Under the pieces are notes generated by a model. That model was given only the letters and a program-made list of their open reading frames with translations, searched no databases and had not been told where the DNA came from. A stretch of DNA of 64,000 bases, from positions 1,860,001 through 1,924,000 of the forward strand of contig NZ_CP063121.1 in assembly GCF_014931415.1 (NCBI RefSeq). The letters run 5' to 3'. This stretch comes from Haemophilus parainfluenzae. GTDB lineage: Bacteria > Pseudomonadota > Gammaproteobacteria > Enterobacterales > Pasteurellaceae. Numbering within the stretch: the first letter of the stretch is position 1; each line of letters opens with the position of its first letter. Positions 17,094 through 26,366 of the stretch are shown here, piece after piece. The position numbers and the translations under genes were made by a program.

Positions 17094-19760
17094 TTAAGCG
17101 TAAAGCGGATTTAAAATTTCAGTTTTTAAACCAAATTTCGCGATTGCATCAGCCACCACTTTCGCATCAAATTTGCCTTGTTTAACAAGCTCATGTAATG
17201 CTGCAACCACAACATAACGTGCATCCACTTCAAAGTGTTCACGTAAGTTTTCACGGCTGTCTGAACGACCGAAACCATCAGTACCTAATACGTGATAGCT
17301 TTGTGCAGGAATGAATGCACGAACTTGTTCTGCGAACAATTTCATGTAGTCAGTAGCCGCAACTGCTGGTGCATCGTTCATTACTTGTGCAATGTAAGGT
17401 ACACGTGGGGTTTCTGTTGGATGTAACATATTCCAACGTACGGCATCTGCACCTTCACGAGCCACTTCAGTGAATGAAGGCACGCTATATACATCTGAGC
17501 TTACGCCATATTCATTTGCAAGGATTTGTGCCGCTTCACGAACGTGACGGAAGATCGCGCCAGAACCTAATAATTGAACATGACCTTTGTTGCCTTTCGC
17601 TTCAACGGTTTCAAATTTATAAAGACCTTTACGAATACCCTCTTCTGCGCCTTTTGGCATTGCTGGTTGTTCGTAAGTTTCGTTTAATGTGGTGATGTAG
17701 TAGAACACATCTTCTTGTTTTTCACCGTACATACGGTTGATACCGTCTTGTAGGATAACTGCCACTTCATAAACGTAAGCTGGGTCATAAGACACACAGT
17801 TAGGAATAACAAGAGATTGAATATGGCTGTGACCATCTTCGTGTTGTAAACCTTCACCATTTAATGTTGTACGGCCAGAAGTACCACCAATCATGAAACC
17901 ACGTGCTAATTGGTCACCTGCTGCCCACATTAAGTCACCCACACGTTGGAAACCAAACATTGAGTAGTAGATGAAGAATGGAATCATCGGAAGGTTATTT
18001 ACAGAGTATGAGTTCGCTGCCGCTAACCAAGATGATGCAGCACCTAATTCATTGATACCTTCTTGTAATACTTGACCATCTTTCGCTTCACGGTAGTAAG
18101 CCACTAAGTCACGGTCAGAAGGCACATAGTTTTGACCATGTGGGTTGTAAATACCGATTTGACGGAATAAACCTTCCATACCAAAAGTACGTGCTTCGTC
18201 AGCAACAATTGGCACAATTTGTTTACCAATATTTTTATCTTTCAATAAAGTATTTAAGAAACGTACAAATGCCATTGTGGTTGAAATTGGACGTGCTTGT
18301 TCTTCCAATAATGGTGCAAATTCTTCCAATGATGGCACTTTAAATTCTGTGGTGAATTTTGGTAAACGTTTTGGTAAGTAACCGTTTAACGCTTTACGTC
18401 TGCCGTGAAGATAATTGTACTCTTCCGAACCTTCTGGGAAGGTGATATACGGATAGTTAGGGATATCTTCATCTTTAATATCTAGGTGGAAATGATCACG
18501 GAAGTATTTAAGACTTTCGATCGACATTTTTTTAGATTGGTGAGCCGTATTTTTACTTTCTGCTTCAGGAATTTTATAACCTTTAACCATGTGTGCAAGG
18601 ATTACTACAGGTTTACCTGCTGTTTGTGCTTTATGGAATGCCGCATAAAGTTTTTCTGAGTCATGACCACCGCGTCTTAATGCCCAGATTTCATCATCTG
18701 TCATATCCGCTACTAATGCTGCAGTTTCTGGATAACGACCAAAGAAGTGTTCACGAACATAAGCACCATCTTTAGATTTGAAGGTTAAATAGTCGCCATC
18801 AAGCACTTCCATCATCAATTGAGTTAACTTACCTGAGGTGTCTTTGGCAAATAATTTGTCCCAGTTAGAGCCCCACATGACTTTGATCACTTCCCAACCA
18901 GCACCAGCAAATAAACCTTCTAATTCTTGAACGATTTTACCGTTACCCGTTACAGGACCATCTAAACGTTGCAAGTTACAGCTTACTACGAAGATTAAGT
19001 TATCTAAGCCTTCACGTGCTGCGAAGGTTAAATCACCTTTCGCTTCGATTTCATCCATCTCACCATCACCAAGGAAAGCATACACTTTTTGATCTTTGGT
19101 GTCTTTTAAGCCACGGTTATCTAAGTATTTTAAGAAACGAGCAGTACGGATTGCATTTACAGGACCTAAACCCATCGATACTGTAGAGAATTGCCAGAAT
19201 TCGGGCATTAATTTCGGGTGAGGATAAGAAGAAAGACCTTTACCTGGTTCACATTCCTGACGGAAGTTATTCATTTGTTCTTCAGTAATACGGCCTTCAA
19301 CAAATGCACGCGCATACATACCTGGCGCTGCATGGCCTTGGAAGAAGACTAAGTCACCGCCGTTTTTATCTGTAGCAGCTTTGAAGAAGTGGTTAAAACA
19401 GACTTCATACATGCTTGCTGCAGATTGATAAGTTGAAATGTGACCTCCTAATTCAAGATCTTTTTTCTGACCACGTAATACCGCCATGATCGCATTCCAA
19501 CGTACAGCACTACGAATACGACGCTCAATAGCTTTATCACCTGGGTATGCTGGCTGTTCAGAAACAGGGATGGTATTAACATAAGGGGTTGTTACGCCAC
19601 CTTTTGCAATGTTCACACCACCATTACGTGCCTGATCAATCACTTGATTGATGATGTAATGCGCACGCTCTGCGCCTTCAGCACGAATTAATGAATCAAC
19701 AGCTGACAACCAATCTTGTGTTTCAATTGGGTCAATATCGTTTACTAAGGTATTTGACAT
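17094..19760 (-). CDS. aceE: Pyruvate dehydrogenase E1 component
   Basis: The thiamine diphosphate-dependent E1 subunit that decarboxylates pyruvate and acetylates the lipoyl group of AceF. At 888 aa it matches the homodimeric gammaproteobacterial type (E. coli 887 aa). The ThDP motif is seen at GDGEMDEIEAKGDLTFAAREGLDN (about 230-253, GDG...N form). It heads the aceE-aceF-lpdA operon. Unlike E. coli there is no pdhR gene upstream; mgsA lies there on the other strand. A palindrome near the start codon may be an operator. Confidence 0.97.
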   Translation of the reverse strand: MSNTLVNDIDPIETQDWLSAVDSLIRAEGAERAHYIINQVIDQARNGGVNIAKGGVTTPYVNTIPVSEQPAYPGDKAIERRIRSAVRWNAIMAVLRGQKKDLELGGHISTYQSAASMYEVCFNHFFKAATDKNGGDLVFFQGHAAPGMYARAFVEGRITEEQMNNFRQECEPGKGLSSYPHPKLMPEFWQFSTVSMGLGPVNAIRTARFLKYLDNRGLKDTKDQKVYAFLGDGEMDEIEAKGDLTFAAREGLDNLIFVVSCNLQRLDGPVTGNGKIVQELEGLFAGAGWEVIKVMWGSNWDKLFAKDTSGKLTQLMMEVLDGDYLTFKSKDGAYVREHFFGRYPETAALVADMTDDEIWALRRGGHDSEKLYAAFHKAQTAGKPVVILAHMVKGYKIPEAESKNTAHQSKKMSIESLKYFRDHFHLDIKDEDIPNYPYITFPEGSEEYNYLHGRRKALNGYLPKRLPKFTTEFKVPSLEEFAPLLEEQARPISTTMAFVRFLNTLLKDKNIGKQIVPIVADEARTFGMEGLFRQIGIYNPHGQNYVPSDRDLVAYYREAKDGQVLQEGINELGAASSWLAAANSYSVNNLPMIPFFIYYSMFGFQRVGDLMWAAGDQLARGFMIGGTSGRTTLNGEGLQHEDGHSHIQSLVIPNCVSYDPAYVYEVAVILQDGINRMYGEKQEDVFYYITTLNETYEQPAMPKGAEEGIRKGLYKFETVEAKGNKGHVQLLGSGAIFRHVREAAQILANEYGVSSDVYSVPSFTEVAREGADAVRWNMLHPTETPRVPYIAQVMNDAPAVAATDYMKLFAEQVRAFIPAQSYHVLGTDGFGRSDSRENLREHFEVDARYVVVAALHELVKQGKFDAKVVADAIAKFGLKTEILNPLYA

Positions 19761-20067
19761 AGTCTTTCCTTATTTTACTGAGTGAAAATAAAGTTTGGTC
19801 ATCACCAAACACGAAAATCTAGCTTGTTAATCAATGTTACAAACATTTAACAAATCTTGTAAATTTTAGAAGATTTTTTGTAAGAAAGATAGTAGATTTT
19901 GACCGTTCTCAAGGATTTCTTCGTGTTATTGCAATAGTCTTCATTAAAAGTGCGGTCATTTTTAAAGGATTTTTGGGTTTAAATTAAAGCATACTTTATA
20001 TATTGCATTCCTTACCCGCTTTGATCTAAAGTGTTCGCATGCTTTTGAGCTTTTTAGAGGACAAAAT
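19761..20067. other. Divergent aceE/mgsA intergenic region
   Basis: This 307-bp gap holds the promoters of aceE and mgsA. Seen in it: a palindrome 33-50 bp before aceE (separate entry), an AT-rich stretch with several TGTTA/TAACA words (19825-19852) and one uptake signal (19948-19956). The TGTTA words resemble ArcA repeats, but the spacing is 10 rather than 11 bp, so I do not call a site. No small gene is evident. Confidence 0.5.
19793..19810. promoter_or_regulatory. Candidate operator palindrome upstream of aceE
   Basis: GTTTGGT-CATC-ACCAAAC has perfect 7-bp arms. It resembles the GntR-family PdhR operator (TTGGT-N3-ACCAA), which controls pdh in E. coli, but the spacer is 4 rather than 3 bp. 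It lies 33-50 bp before the aceE start, so it could also fold as a 5' UTR hairpin. Confidence 0.4.
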
Positions 20068-20526
20068 ATGAACACGACAACTCGCCCAATCTTTTCTCAT
20101 AAACGAATAGCGCTCGTTGCACATGATAGCTGCAAACAAAATCTGCTCAATTGGGTAAAGAAACACAAAGAAGCACTCGCTCCCCATCAACTTTATGCGA
20201 CTGGTACAACTGGACATCTATTAGAAAGAGAAACGGGACTCAAAATAGCCTCGCTATTAAGTGGCCCGATGGGCGGCGATCAACAACTTGGCGGACTGAT
20301 TGCTGAGAAAAAAATTGATATGATGATTTTCTTTTGGGATCCGATGAACGCCGCGCCACATGATCCCGATGTAAAAGCCTTAATGCGTATCGCCACAGTG
20401 TGGAATATTCCTGTAGCAATTAATCAAAGCTCCGCTGATTTTCTTTTAACATCAAGCTTATTTGATCAAGAAATCAATATTGATATCCCCGATTATGAAG
20501 GATATTTAAAAGCACGTTTAAATTAA
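20068..20526 (+). CDS. mgsA: Methylglyoxal synthase
   Basis: Converts dihydroxyacetone phosphate to methylglyoxal and phosphate, a bypass of lower glycolysis under phosphate stress. The 152-aa length equals the E. coli enzyme. Signature parts are [10 protein letters not shown], the phosphate-binding ATGTTG, the catalytic-Asp segment [10 protein letters not shown] and [19 protein letters not shown] Shine-Dalgarno (AGAGGACA) precedes ATG 20068. The single gene is followed by a terminator shared with ydgA. The product is toxic, and gloB at the left end of the window would help to clear it. Confidence 0.96.
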   Translation: MNTTTRPIFSHKRIALVAHDSCKQNLLNWVKKHKEALAPHQLYATGTTGHLLERETGLKIASLLSGPMGGDQQLGGLIAEKKIDMMIFFWDPMNAAPHDPDVKALMRIATVWNIPVAINQSSADFLLTSSLFDQEINIDIPDYEGYLKARLN

Positions 20527-20534
20527 CCAAATAA

Positions 20535-20570
20535 AAAGGAGATAAATCACTTTATCTCCTTTCTGTTTAT
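20535..20570. terminator. Bidirectional mgsA/ydgA terminator
   Basis: AAAGGAGATAAA and TTTATCTCCTTT form a 12-bp perfect stem with a TCAC loop between convergent genes, followed by a T-rich stretch on the plus strand and TTTTT on the minus strand. Confidence 0.85.
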
Positions 20571-20581
20571 TTACTCGTCAA

Positions 20582-22081
20582 TTACTTACCTTGCATTGCC
20601 GCGCTCATGATCAACATAAATAGTACGCCTTGCACCTGCTCTTCTGGAATCACTTGACCATTAAGTTTTAATTCGCCTTTTTCAAGTACTAAGGCAAGCG
20701 TCACATTTTTATCGTTATTCACCACAATATTTTGTGCTGCTGCTTGTTTGGCTTGCTCTTCAATTTTCTCTTTAATCAACGCTTTATCTTCTTCTGGAGC
20801 AAATTGTGTCATGATTTTTTCTGCTGTCGCTTTATCTACATGAATATGCACCGCAAAATCCGTAAATTGTTTATATAAACTTCCTTTCATTAAATCAAAT
20901 TTTGGATCTTTCGCTAATGCCACATTGAGATCTAATGACACTTTACCTTGATTATCTGAAATTGATACTGGGTTGAGTTTAAGTTGAGGCTGATTATTAA
21001 AAATAGCCATACCATGCTCTTCAACCCATGAACTTAAAATTTCAGATACCACTTCATCATTCACATTTTTATCATCTCTAACAGACTTAAATACCGTGAA
21101 AAGAGCTTCAATCAACGCATTTGCTGCATTTGCTTCAATATGATTTAACTCGCTATTGTTAGTTAACTTCCCTAACTCTTTTCCATCTAGAACAAATGAA
21201 TCTACTGCACTCTCACTTTTTAAGTTTACAAAATCACCATTAAGTGAAATATCAGATGTGGCATTTAAGCCTTTTTCAATAAGAGAAGTCGTTTTTCCAG
21301 CATAGTCCGTGCTCGTCATTTCGAAGCTTTCAGTTGAATAAGAACCTTTCCCCGTATAAATGTAAGCCCATTTTGTAGGATTGAATGAGGCATCCAATTT
21401 CATGCCCTTCATCTTCGTTTTTACCGACTTAACTGCAGTAGCGTCCTGGCTATCCCCATCTGCACTACTAGGGCCTAAATCAGCAGTCACTTCGTCTAAG
21501 GTCATGTCATATTTCCCCGCTCGATCTTTATCTACATCAAAACCAATGTTGATATTTGACCATGAGATCTTATTTTGCGGTGAGTGAGGATCTGTCATTT
21601 CCCCAGCTGCTAATTCAACTTTACCTTTTGTTGCTAAACTATAGCTAGTCGAAGCTTGATATTGAACAGGTTTATCTGATTTAAGAAAATCAAATAGCGG
21701 CTGAGTTGTTTCATTTTTACCAATCACACCTTGTGCTGAAAACATTGTTGGTACGAAGTTAAATTTTTCCAACTGATTAAGTGGAAATGGTCCATGATAA
21801 AGCTTAGTTGAAAGTGGGATAGTAAATACTTGCCCTTCTTTCGGTAAAGAAATAACTACCTCATCTTCTACCTGAGAAGTAAAGAAACTGCGATCAAATT
21901 GCTTGTTTTTATAAACAAGATTCACTGAATCTGACAAACCTAAACTTTGTAATTTTTGGTTCGCTAATTCAATTTGGCGTAAATATTCAGTTTGTGCTTT
22001 TTCTCCAGTAAACCATGCACCACCGACGCCTACAACGCCAAGGGCAACAATGACACCTAATGCTACAGTTGATTTTTTCAT
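20582..22081 (-). CDS. ydgA: YdgA-like DUF945 protein
   Basis: A 499-aa protein with one N-terminal membrane segment (about residues 5-23, MKKSTVALGVIVALGVVG) followed by GGAWFTGEK, as in E. coli YdgA (502 aa). The rest is a long periplasmic DUF945 region rich in beta strands. The function is not established; related proteins have been called GTP-binding by homology without good support. The gene stands alone, convergent with mgsA. Nothing in the sequence indicates a substrate. Confidence 0.85.
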   Translation of the reverse strand: MKKSTVALGVIVALGVVGVGGAWFTGEKAQTEYLRQIELANQKLQSLGLSDSVNLVYKNKQFDRSFFTSQVEDEVVISLPKEGQVFTIPLSTKLYHGPFPLNQLEKFNFVPTMFSAQGVIGKNETTQPLFDFLKSDKPVQYQASTSYSLATKGKVELAAGEMTDPHSPQNKISWSNINIGFDVDKDRAGKYDMTLDEVTADLGPSSADGDSQDATAVKSVKTKMKGMKLDASFNPTKWAYIYTGKGSYSTESFEMTSTDYAGKTTSLIEKGLNATSDISLNGDFVNLKSESAVDSFVLDGKELGKLTNNSELNHIEANAANALIEALFTVFKSVRDDKNVNDEVVSEILSSWVEEHGMAIFNNQPQLKLNPVSISDNQGKVSLDLNVALAKDPKFDLMKGSLYKQFTDFAVHIHVDKATAEKIMTQFAPEEDKALIKEKIEEQAKQAAAQNIVVNNDKNVTLALVLEKGELKLNGQVIPEEQVQGVLFMLIMSAAMQGK

Positions 22082-22269
22082 TTTGATTCCTTTGCTAACT
22101 AATAGATGATTAAAATTGCTGGCAATTTACCACAAATCACAATTTTTTTCTTATTTTTAAAAAATAATTTTATATCCCCCCTTGAACTTCTCATCTCTGG
22201 ACTTATTTTGTAAAACAAGAACGGAAATGACCGCACTTTAACAGGAAGAAAAAAATTTTAAATCTTACC

Positions 22270-22297
22270 TCTTGAAATGCGAAAAAGTATCCACATC
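22270..22297 (+). promoter_or_regulatory. Heat-shock (sigma-32) promoter of dnaK
   Basis: CTTGAAA at 22271-22277 and CCACAT at 22291-22296 are separated by 13 bp. They match the sigma-32 elements (CTTGAA, then CCCCAT after 13-15 bp) at all but one -10 position. The site is 56 bp before the dnaK start. Confidence 0.75.
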
Positions 22298-22351
22298 TTA
22301 TTCATCGTAATGATTTACAACGAATTTAAAATTTTACTTAGGAGTAACAAA

Positions 22352-24253
22352 ATGGGAAAAATTATTGGTATTGACTTAGGTACAACAAACTCTTGTGTGG
22401 CAGTAATGGATGGCGATAAACCACGCGTAATTGAAAACGCAGAAGGCGATCGTACTACCCCGTCAATTATCGCTTATACAAATGATAACGAAATTTTAGT
22501 CGGTCAACCAGCAAAACGCCAAGCGGTGACTAACCCGAAAAATACATTATTCGCAATCAAACGTTTAATTGGTCGTCGTTTTGATGATGCTGAAGTAAAA
22601 CGTGATATCGACATTATGCCATTTGAAATCACCAAAGCAGACAATGGTGATGCATGGGTAAATGTAAAAGGTGACAAACTTGCACCACCACAAATTTCTG
22701 CAGAAGTATTGAAAAAAATGAAGAAAACTGCAGAAGACTTCTTAGGTGAGCCAGTAACTGAAGCAGTAATCACTGTTCCAGCATACTTTAACGATGCTCA
22801 ACGTCAAGCAACAAAAGATGCGGGTCGTATCGCAGGCTTAGAAGTTAAACGTATTATCAACGAACCTACAGCTGCAGCATTAGCTTATGGTTTAGATAAA
22901 GGTCAAGGCAACAAAACTATCGCTGTTTATGACTTAGGTGGTGGTACATTCGACTTATCTATCATCGAAATTGATGAAGTAGGTGGCGAAAAAACCTTCG
23001 AAGTATTAGCAACCAATGGTGATACTCACTTAGGTGGTGAAGACTTCGATAACCGTGTTATCAACTACTTAGTGGATGAGTTCAAAAAAGAACAAGGCGT
23101 TGACTTACGTAACGACCCACTTGCAATGCAACGTTTAAAAGAAGCAGGTGAAAAAGCGAAAATTGAACTTTCTTCTGCACAACAAACTGATGTTAACTTA
23201 CCTTACATCACTGCAGATGCAACAGGTCCTAAACACTTAAACATTAAATTAACTCGCGCTAAATTAGAATCTTTAGTAGAAGATTTAGTGGCGAAATCAC
23301 TTGAACCTGTAAAAGTTGCATTAAACGATGCTGGCTTAAGTGCATCACAAATTGATGATGTTATCTTAGTGGGCGGTCAAACCCGTATGCCATTAGTACA
23401 ACAAAAAGTAGAAGAATTCTTCGGTAAAGCACCTCGTAAAGATGTGAACCCTGATGAAGCCGTTGCTATCGGTGCAGCAGTTCAAGGTGGTGTATTAGCG
23501 GGTGATGTAACTGATGTATTATTGTTAGACGTAACACCTTTATCTTTAGGTATCGAAACCATGGGTGGCGTGATGACTACCTTAATTGAGAAAAACACGA
23601 CGATTCCAACTAAAAAATCGCAAGTATTCTCAACAGCAGAAGATAACCAAAGTGCAGTAACCATTCACGTGTTACAAGGTGAACGTAAACAAGCATCAGC
23701 GAATAAATCTTTAGGTCAATTCAACCTTGAAGGCATCAACCCTGCTCCACGCGGTATGCCACAAATTGAAGTAACCTTTGATATCGACGCTGACGGTATT
23801 ATCCATGTTTCTGCGAAAGATAAAGGTACGGGTAAAGAACAACAAATCACCATCAAAGCCTCTTCAGGTTTAAGTGATGAAGAAATTCAAAAAATGGTTC
23901 GTGATGCAGAAGCAAACGCTGAAGCAGACCGTAAATTTGAAGAATTAGTACAAGCTCGTAACCAAGCAGATCACCTTGTACACAGCACACGTAAACAATT
24001 AGAAGAAGCAGGTGACAAAGTTCCAGCTGAAGATCGTGCCGCAATTGAAAGCGCATTAAGCGATTTAGAAACTGCAGCGAAAGGTGAAGATAAAGCAGCA
24101 ATCGAAGCTAAACTTCAAGCGCTTGCAGAAGTGGCTCAAAAACTTGCTCAAGCGGCTCAACCACAAGGTGATGCACAACAAGCTCAAAGCAACAGCAAAC
24201 CAAATGATGATGTTGTTGATGCAGAGTTTGAAGAAGTGAAAGACAATAAATAA
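22352..24253 (+). CDS. dnaK: Chaperone DnaK (Hsp70)
   Basis: The ATP-driven Hsp70 that folds and rescues proteins with DnaJ and GrpE. The product is 633 aa. The nucleotide-binding domain starts [14 protein letters not shown] and carries the phosphate loops DLGGGTFD and GGQTRMP. The substrate domain and helical lid end with an EEVKDNK tail, the usual Hsp70 terminus. ATG 22352 follows TAGGAG; the frame is open 75 bases further upstream, but that extension covers the heat-shock promoter. DnaJ is not next to it: two other genes and a terminator intervene. Confidence 0.98.
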   Translation: MGKIIGIDLGTTNSCVAVMDGDKPRVIENAEGDRTTPSIIAYTNDNEILVGQPAKRQAVTNPKNTLFAIKRLIGRRFDDAEVKRDIDIMPFEITKADNGDAWVNVKGDKLAPPQISAEVLKKMKKTAEDFLGEPVTEAVITVPAYFNDAQRQATKDAGRIAGLEVKRIINEPTAAALAYGLDKGQGNKTIAVYDLGGGTFDLSIIEIDEVGGEKTFEVLATNGDTHLGGEDFDNRVINYLVDEFKKEQGVDLRNDPLAMQRLKEAGEKAKIELSSAQQTDVNLPYITADATGPKHLNIKLTRAKLESLVEDLVAKSLEPVKVALNDAGLSASQIDDVILVGGQTRMPLVQQKVEEFFGKAPRKDVNPDEAVAIGAAVQGGVLAGDVTDVLLLDVTPLSLGIETMGGVMTTLIEKNTTIPTKKSQVFSTAEDNQSAVTIHVLQGERKQASANKSLGQFNLEGINPAPRGMPQIEVTFDIDADGIIHVSAKDKGTGKEQQITIKASSGLSDEEIQKMVRDAEANAEADRKFEELVQARNQADHLVHSTRKQLEEAGDKVPAEDRAAIESALSDLETAAKGEDKAAIEAKLQALAEVAQKLAQAAQPQGDAQQAQSNSKPNDDVVDAEFEEVKDNK

Positions 24254-24272
24254 TTTCACTTGAACCAAAATT

Positions 24273-24299
24273 AAAGGGCGTAGCAATACGCCCTTTTGG
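24273..24299 (+). terminator. dnaK terminator
   Basis: AAAGGGCGTA pairs with TACGCCCTTT around a GCAA tetraloop, followed by a short T-run. It ends the dnaK transcript before the GyrI-like gene. Confidence 0.8.
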
Positions 24300-24373
24300 C
24301 ATATTCATTAAATGCCGTTTTTCCTGACTTTATTTAAAAAAGTGAAATCAGGAAAAATAAACCAGGAGGATAA

Positions 24374-24772
24374 ATGGTGTTAAAACTCTACCCAATCGTA
24401 CAACAACGCTTAAATAACAACATAGCAGATGAGATAATTCCGTCCCTTTGGCAAAACAATCTAGATAAACTACCACAAGGTCACTATTGTTATAGCATTT
24501 ATTTTAATTATGCTACGAATTACCAAGCAGACTATGATTTTGCGATTGCAAGTGAAGTAGTATCAGAAACAGATATCCCAGTGATTGAAATTGAAGATTT
24601 GAGTTGCTACGAAGTTTTTCGTTGCAAAGTAGATGAAATTTATCAAACATGGCAACTAATCTGGAAAAAAGAACAACAAGGTTTACTTAAGCGGGCTTAT
24701 TCGGTGGATTTTGAAAAACACCACCCTGATGGTTTGGTAGAAATTTATATTGCTGTTGAACCTCATTGCTAA
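24374..24772 (+). CDS. GyrI-like / AraC effector-binding-domain protein
   Basis: A stand-alone effector-binding domain of 132 aa, cytosolic, with no DNA-binding part. The pattern of the family is visible: YSIYFNYATNYQADYDF near residues 40-56, IPVIEIEDLSCYEVFRCK at about 74-91, then a segment with TWQLIW and the C-terminal DFEKHHPDGLVEIYIAVE. Such proteins bind small hydrophobic or cationic ligands; E. coli GyrI (SbmC) also protects gyrase. The start has a perfect AGGAGG. It lies between dnaK and metY, and its product may not be functionally linked to either. Identification is by pattern only. Confidence 0.6.
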   Translation: MVLKLYPIVQQRLNNNIADEIIPSLWQNNLDKLPQGHYCYSIYFNYATNYQADYDFAIASEVVSETDIPVIEIEDLSCYEVFRCKVDEIYQTWQLIWKKEQQGLLKRAYSVDFEKHHPDGLVEIYIAVEPHC

Positions 24773-24846
24773 GCTCAAAGTGCATAAAATTTTATAAAAA
24801 ACGACCGCACTTTACCCCCAAACAAACACAACTAAAGGGAAAAATA

Positions 24847-26115
24847 ATGAAATTCGAAACAAAATGTCTCCATGCCGGTTATAGTCCTAAAAATGGAGAA
24901 CCACGTGTTCAACCTATTGTACAAAGCACCACTTATACCTACGATTCGGCAGAAGAAATCGGTAAATTATTTGATTTACAAGCGACTGGCTATTTTTATA
25001 CGCGCCTAGCAAACCCAACGACAAATGCTGTGGAAGAAAAAATTACGGCACTTGAAGGTGGCGTTGCAACAATGTGTACTGCTTCTGGTCAATCTGCAGT
25101 TTTCTATGCAATGCTGAATATTTTAGAAGCGGGCGATCATTTCATTTCCTCTTCTTATGTGTATGGCGGCACTTACAATTTATTTGCCCATACATTCAAA
25201 AAAATGGGCATTGACGTGAGTTTTGTGGATCAAGACTTACCGCTTGAAGAACTCAAAAAAGCGATTCGTCCAAATACAAAAGCTGTCTTTGCTGAAACCA
25301 TTGCAAACCCCGCTTTACGTGTATTGGATATTGAAAAATTTGCTGCCCTAGCGAAAGCTGCAGAGGCGCCATTATTAGTTGATAACACCTTTGCAACGCC
25401 CTATTTTTGTCGCCCAATCGAATTTGGCGCAAACATAGTCATTCACAGCACATCTAAATATTTAGATGGCCATGCTATTGCCTTAGGTGGATCCATTACT
25501 GATGGTGGTAACTTTAATTGGAATAACGGCAAATATCCGCAATTAAGCACGCCAGACCAAACTTATCACGGTTTAGTTTATACAGAAGCTTTTGGTCCTG
25601 CAGCTTATATTGTCAAAGCGCGTGTTCAATTAATGCGTGATTTAGGTGCAGCGCCAGCCCCACAAAATAGCTTCTTATTGAATGTCGGTATGGAAACCCT
25701 TGCACTTCGTATGCAACGTCATTATGAAAATGCACAAGCCGTAGCCGAGTTTTTAGAAAAACATCCGCAAGTCGCTAAAGTGAATTACCCTGGCTTATCG
25801 AGCTCACCAGACTATGCACTCAAACAAAAATACTTACCTAACGGTTTGTGTGGTGTCATTTCCTTTGAGATTAAAGGTGGCAAAGAAACCGCAGCAAAAT
25901 GGTTAAACGCATTGCAAATGACCTCACGTGAAGTACACGTTGCGGATATTCGGACTTGTGCGTTACATCCAGCGACTTCAACACACCGCCAATTAAATGA
26001 AGCTGAGTTAGAAAAAGCAGGTATTTCTGCAGGACTTATTCGTCTCTCTTGCGGTATTGAAAATATCCAAGATATTTTAGCTGACTTAGAGCAAGCATTC
26101 GCTGCAGCGAAATAA
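24847..26115 (+). CDS. metY: O-acetylhomoserine sulfhydrylase-type PLP enzyme
   Basis: A Cys/Met-metabolism PLP enzyme of 422 aa, most like O-acetylhomoserine aminocarboxypropyltransferase (MetY), which makes homocysteine from an activated homoserine and sulfide. The PLP Lys is in HSTSKYLDGHAIALGG at about 205-220, and the N-terminal segment YFYTRLANPTTNAVE binds phosphate and substrate. The ending with SREVHVADIRTCALHPATSTH is typical of MetY. ATG 24847 follows AAAGGGA; the longer frame reaches back into the previous gene. Distinguishing MetY from O-succinylhomoserine or cystathionine enzymes is not fully safe from sequence. Confidence 0.85.
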   Translation: MKFETKCLHAGYSPKNGEPRVQPIVQSTTYTYDSAEEIGKLFDLQATGYFYTRLANPTTNAVEEKITALEGGVATMCTASGQSAVFYAMLNILEAGDHFISSSYVYGGTYNLFAHTFKKMGIDVSFVDQDLPLEELKKAIRPNTKAVFAETIANPALRVLDIEKFAALAKAAEAPLLVDNTFATPYFCRPIEFGANIVIHSTSKYLDGHAIALGGSITDGGNFNWNNGKYPQLSTPDQTYHGLVYTEAFGPAAYIVKARVQLMRDLGAAPAPQNSFLLNVGMETLALRMQRHYENAQAVAEFLEKHPQVAKVNYPGLSSSPDYALKQKYLPNGLCGVISFEIKGGKETAAKWLNALQMTSREVHVADIRTCALHPATSTHRQLNEAELEKAGISAGLIRLSCGIENIQDILADLEQAFAAAK

Positions 26116-26124
26116 GTATTATAA

Positions 26125-26150
26125 GGCAGGCAAATTGCCTGCCACTTTAA
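26125..26150 (+). terminator. metY hairpin, probable terminator
   Basis: GGCAGGCAA/TTGCCTGCC forms a strong GC-rich stem nine bases after the metY stop. The T-run after it is poor (ACTTTAAA), so read-through is possible. Confidence 0.6.
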
Positions 26151-26248
26151 ATAGAGAGATAAAAGCATTCAGCTTATCGCTTATTTTTATTTGTTTACTT
26201 ATCTTAATAGTGAGCAAACAAAAACAAGTATAAATTAACGTATTTACC

Positions 26249-26274
26249 CTTGATATTTCTGCCTTCGGCATCAT
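26249..26274 (+). promoter_or_regulatory. Possible sigma-32 promoter of dnaJ
   Basis: CTTGAT and CATCAT are separated by 14 bp, in the 251-bp gap before dnaJ. The -35 element matches at 5 of 6 positions and the -10 (CCCCAT) at 4 of 6. It would give dnaJ its own heat-shock start. Nothing else in this gap (26116-26366) stands out. Confidence 0.35.
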
Positions 26275-26366
26275 TTTTATTGTTAGGTATGTTGTTAATG
26301 CAGTACCACACAATAACAAAATAAAATTTTTTAAATTTATATTTTTAAACGGAAAACGAAAACATT

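Noticed and set aside
19825..19852. ArcA box upstream of aceE
   Set aside because: TGTTA words occur but 10 bp apart instead of 11, and TGTTA is common in AT-rich DNA.
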